Program-made: the position numbers and the translations under genes
Assembly (NCBI GenBank): GCA_902773195.1
Contig: CACYDL010000270.1
Location: forward strand, 1-8,578
Reading direction: 5' to 3'
Source of the DNA: an uncultured Lachnospiraceae bacterium
GTDB taxonomy: Bacteria; Bacillota_A; Clostridia; Lachnospirales; Lachnospiraceae
Length of the DNA: 8,578 nt
Shown here: piece by piece, positions 7,032-8,578 of the stretch
Layout of the letters: every line of letters starts with the position of its first letter
Position numbering within the stretch: position 1 is the stretch's first letter
The notes under the pieces: model-generated
Databases searched by the model: none
Seen by the model: only the letters and a program-made list of their open reading frames with translations
Told to the model about the DNA's origin: nothing

Positions 7032-8281
7032 TGATGGACAATGCATCGTTTCGCATCTGCGCGGTCATCGCGGAGTGCAATCCGTTCCATGCCGGGCACG
7101 AGTATCTGTTCCGGAAACTGCGTGAGACGGGAGCGGATTATATCGTTCTGCTTCTGGGGGGGAATTATGCGCAGCGCGGACTTCCGGCCGTGACGGACCG
7201 TCATGTGAGGGCGGCGATGGCCGTGAGCTGCGGGGCGGATCTCGTCCTTTCCTATCCGACGCGGTACACCGTCTCCTCTGCGGAGTCATTTGCGGAAAAT
7301 GCCGTACGGATCCTGAGCAGCCTGGGCTGCGTGGACGAGCTCGCGTTCGGTTCGGAGAGCGGCAGTCTTGCGGAACTGTCGGAAGCGGCGGCATTTTTTG
7401 ACGATGAGAGCGGAGCGTTCAGGGACAGGATGAGGGAACTCCTTAAAGATGGGGTTTCCTATCCGAAAGCCAGGGCAGCGGCAGCCGGAGCATACGGGGA
7501 CATCGTCTCGTCGCCCAACAATATCCTCGCGGTGGAGTACCTGAAAGCCTTGCGGAGATCCGGGGCTTCGATGACAGCGCGGACCATCCGGCGGGAGACG
7601 GGAGAGAAAAAAACGGGGGCGGAGTCTTCCCCGGACCATGTTTTTCCGAGCGCATCCGGAATCCGCGCGATCCTGAAGGAGGATCCGCATCTTGTCGGAA
7701 TTGAAAAAATGATTCCGTCGCGAGCGCTTCCGTATTTTACGGATGATTTCGAGGCGAACGGAACCGTGACGGCGGACGACCTGTCCCTTCTCCTTCACGA
7801 AAAGCTTCTTCTCGCGCATACGCCCGCGGAGCTTGCCTCTTATCTTTGCGTCACGCCGGAGCTGGCGGATGCATTTTTCAAAAACAGAACACATTTCTCG
7901 TCTCTGACCCGGTTTTCGGAAGAAATGCACACCAAAAACCGCACGCACAGTGCCGTCAACAGGGCGCTTCTTTGTACCGCGCTGGGGCTTCGGAAAGAAG
8001 ACCGTTTTTCAGGAGCGCGCGCGGCGGAGGCGGATTTTGTGCAGATTCTGGGTCTTCGGAAGGAAAGCGCCCCGCTTCTTCGAACAATAAAGGAGAAAAC
8101 GCGCATTCCGGTTGTTGCGAAAGCGGCAGACGCGGAAGCTGTTTTATCGGGACCTTCTCTTGCGCTCTTTGAGGAGGAGAGAAGAGTTCTGGACCTTTAT
8201 CACGGGATCCGGGCACGAAAATGCAGCGACGGAATGATTCCGGAGGCCGCCCGGCCTGTTTTTGTCTCAATAAAAGCATAA
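7031..8281 (+). CDS. tmcAL: tRNA(Met) cytidine acetate ligase (YlbM/UPF0348 family)
   Basis: TmcAL activates acetate with ATP to acetyl-adenylate and transfers the acetyl group to the wobble cytidine (C34) of elongator tRNA-Met, making N4-acetylcytidine. The 416-residue product is normal length. It has the nucleotidyltransferase HxGH motif at residues 20-23 within ECNPFHAGH, then LLGGNYAQRGLPAVTDRHVRA, the GADLVLSYPTRY and SSAESFAENAV segments, FGSESGS, SSPNNILAVEYLKAL, and the second nucleotide-binding segment SASGIRAIL. The usual Tyr before the NPFH is Cys16 here. The gene starts inside the UPF0210 stop (TGATG), either at 7031 or the next ATG at 7034; no strong Shine-Dalgarno is seen, so translation probably depends on coupling. 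Codon use is more AT-rich (TTT, CTT, GAA, AAA) than in the genes before it. pta follows 99 nt later. Confidence 0.93.
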   Translation: MMDNASFRICAVIAECNPFHAGHEYLFRKLRETGADYIVLLLGGNYAQRGLPAVTDRHVRAAMAVSCGADLVLSYPTRYTVSSAESFAENAVRILSSLGCVDELAFGSESGSLAELSEAAAFFDDESGAFRDRMRELLKDGVSYPKARAAAAGAYGDIVSSPNNILAVEYLKALRRSGASMTARTIRRETGEKKTGAESSPDHVFPSASGIRAILKEDPHLVGIEKMIPSRALPYFTDDFEANGTVTADDLSLLLHEKLLLAHTPAELASYLCVTPELADAFFKNRTHFSSLTRFSEEMHTKNRTHSAVNRALLCTALGLRKEDRFSGARAAEADFVQILGLRKESAPLLRTIKEKTRIPVVAKAADAEAVLSGPSLALFEEERRVLDLYHGIRARKCSDGMIPEAARPVFVSIKA

Positions 8282-8311
8282 ACACGCTTGCCCCGAAAAT
8301 GGGGAGTGTGT
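8282..8311. repeat. Imperfect inverted repeat over the pta promoter
   Basis: ACACGC (8282-8287) can pair with GTGTGT (8306-8311) with one G-T wobble, and CCCC (8291-8294) with GGGG (8301-8304) around a GAAAAT loop. The internal loop is TTG against A. The repeat covers the -35 box and spacer up to the first base of the -10. As RNA it could form the 3' end of the tmcAL message, but no U-run follows; as DNA it could be an operator. Neither role is proven. Confidence 0.45.
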
Positions 8312-8316
8312 ATAAT
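8288..8316 (+). promoter_or_regulatory. Sigma-A type promoter of pta
   Basis: TTGCCC (8288-8293, four of six matches to TTGACA) and a perfect TATAAT (8311-8316) are separated by 17 bp, with TGTG directly before the -10. Transcription should start near 8322-8324, giving a leader of about 57-59 nt before pta. It begins just 7 bp after the tmcAL stop. Confidence 0.85.
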
Positions 8317-8341
8317 ACAGCGTGGGGAATCCTGCATAATA

Positions 8342-8357
8342 AAGATCAAGAGATCTT
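8342..8357 (+). repeat. Short hairpin in the pta leader
   Basis: AAGATC (8342-8347) and GATCTT (8352-8357) form a 6-bp stem with a 4-nt loop AAGA. It ends 7 nt before the Shine-Dalgarno AAAGGAG (8365-8371), leaving the ribosome site exposed. It is too weak and lacks a U-run for a terminator; a role in message stability is conceivable. Confidence 0.35.
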
Positions 8358-8380
8358 ACACAAGAAAGGAGCAATGAAAC

Positions 8381-8578
8381 ATGGGATTTATTGATTTAAT
8401 GAAAGACCGTGCAAGAAGCGACCGCAAGACGATCGTCCTGCCGGAGACGGAAGATGCTCGTATTTACGCAGCAGCTGCACAGATTCTGAAGGAAGATTTC
8501 GCAGACATTATTCTGATCGGTTCCGAAGAGACCATCAGGAAAAATGCGGGCGATCTTGATATTTCCAAGGCTAAGATC
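8381..8578 (+). CDS. pta: Phosphate acetyltransferase, N-terminal part (3' end outside window)
   Basis: The first 66 codons are present and the frame is open to the end of the window. Pta converts acetyl-CoA and phosphate to acetyl phosphate and CoA; acetate kinase then makes ATP and acetate, a main energy route in fermenting Clostridia. The start GFIDLMKDRAR, then KTIVLPETEDARIYAAAAQIL and DIILIGSEETIRKNAG, matches the N-terminus of the short Pta family (about 330 residues), which lacks the extra N-terminal domains of E. coli Pta. AAAGGAG (8365-8371) lies 9 nt before the ATG; an out-of-frame ATG at 8374 opens only six codons and is too close to that site. Codons (GCA, GAA, CGT, ATT) differ from the upstream operon, as expected for a strongly expressed gene. 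ackA would be expected next but is outside the window. Catalytic residues lie beyond the end. Confidence 0.92.
   Translation, partial: MGFIDLMKDRARSDRKTIVLPETEDARIYAAAAQILKEDFADIILIGSEETIRKNAGDLDISKAKI

Noticed and set aside
5445..7046. 533-codon open frame on the minus strand opposite the ACT and UPF0210 genes
   Set aside because: Both sense-strand proteins match known families over their full length; the antisense product is His/Arg-rich and featureless.
8282..8316. Intrinsic terminator for the tmcAL operon
   Set aside because: The hairpin exists but is followed by ATAATACAG rather than a U-run, so read-through into pta is as likely as termination.
8335..8340. Second -10-like box (CATAAT) before pta
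   Set aside because: No -35 match lies at 16-18 bp upstream; the TATAAT at 8311 is much better.

Overview
The window looks like chromosomal DNA from a fairly high-GC member of the Clostridia, most plausibly Lachnospiraceae or a relative. The grounds are strong purine-rich Shine-Dalgarno sites, tightly packed same-strand genes, an ATP-type PEP carboxykinase, proteins that read like those of clostridial relatives, and the order polA - coaE - YycJ/WalJ-like hydrolase - ACT/UPF0210 pair - tmcAL - pta. The taxonomic guess comes from recalled family resemblance, not from a search. All nine genes are on the + strand. I see no mobile element, CRISPR array, rRNA or tRNA gene.

Region 1 (1-635): the last third of pckA (ATP-dependent phosphoenolpyruvate carboxykinase), closed by a textbook intrinsic terminator built on a perfect 30-bp palindrome.

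Region 2 (636-8281): a clear sigma-A type promoter (-35 at 728-733, -10 at 751-756) starts what looks like one long transcription unit. Its genes are a small membrane-anchored zinc-finger (anti-sigma-like) protein, DNA polymerase I, dephospho-CoA kinase, a WalJ/YycJ-type metallo-beta-lactamase-fold hydrolase, a UPF0237 ACT-domain protein, its usual partner UPF0210 (DUF711/PFL family), and TmcAL, the tRNA-Met cytidine acetate ligase. Gene gaps are 18, 1, 13, 49 and 14 nt, then a 1-nt overlap. I found no convincing terminator or second promoter inside the unit.

Region 3 (8282-8578): a second strong promoter (-35 at 8288-8293, -10 at 8311-8316) drives pta (phosphate acetyltransferase), of which only the first 66 codons are present. 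An imperfect inverted repeat covers this promoter.

Functionally the middle operon is a housekeeping mixture: DNA repair synthesis and a putative DNA exonuclease, the last step of CoA synthesis, an uncharacterised ACT/UPF0210 pair, and tRNA acetylation. TmcAL consumes acetate and the adjacent Pta belongs to the acetyl-CoA/acetate pathway, so the right end has an acetate/CoA theme. Nothing here is a flashy new system. The least understood parts are the orphan anti-sigma-like gene ahead of polA, the ACT/UPF0210 pair, the AT-rich patch inside coaE, and the structured elements at the two promoters.
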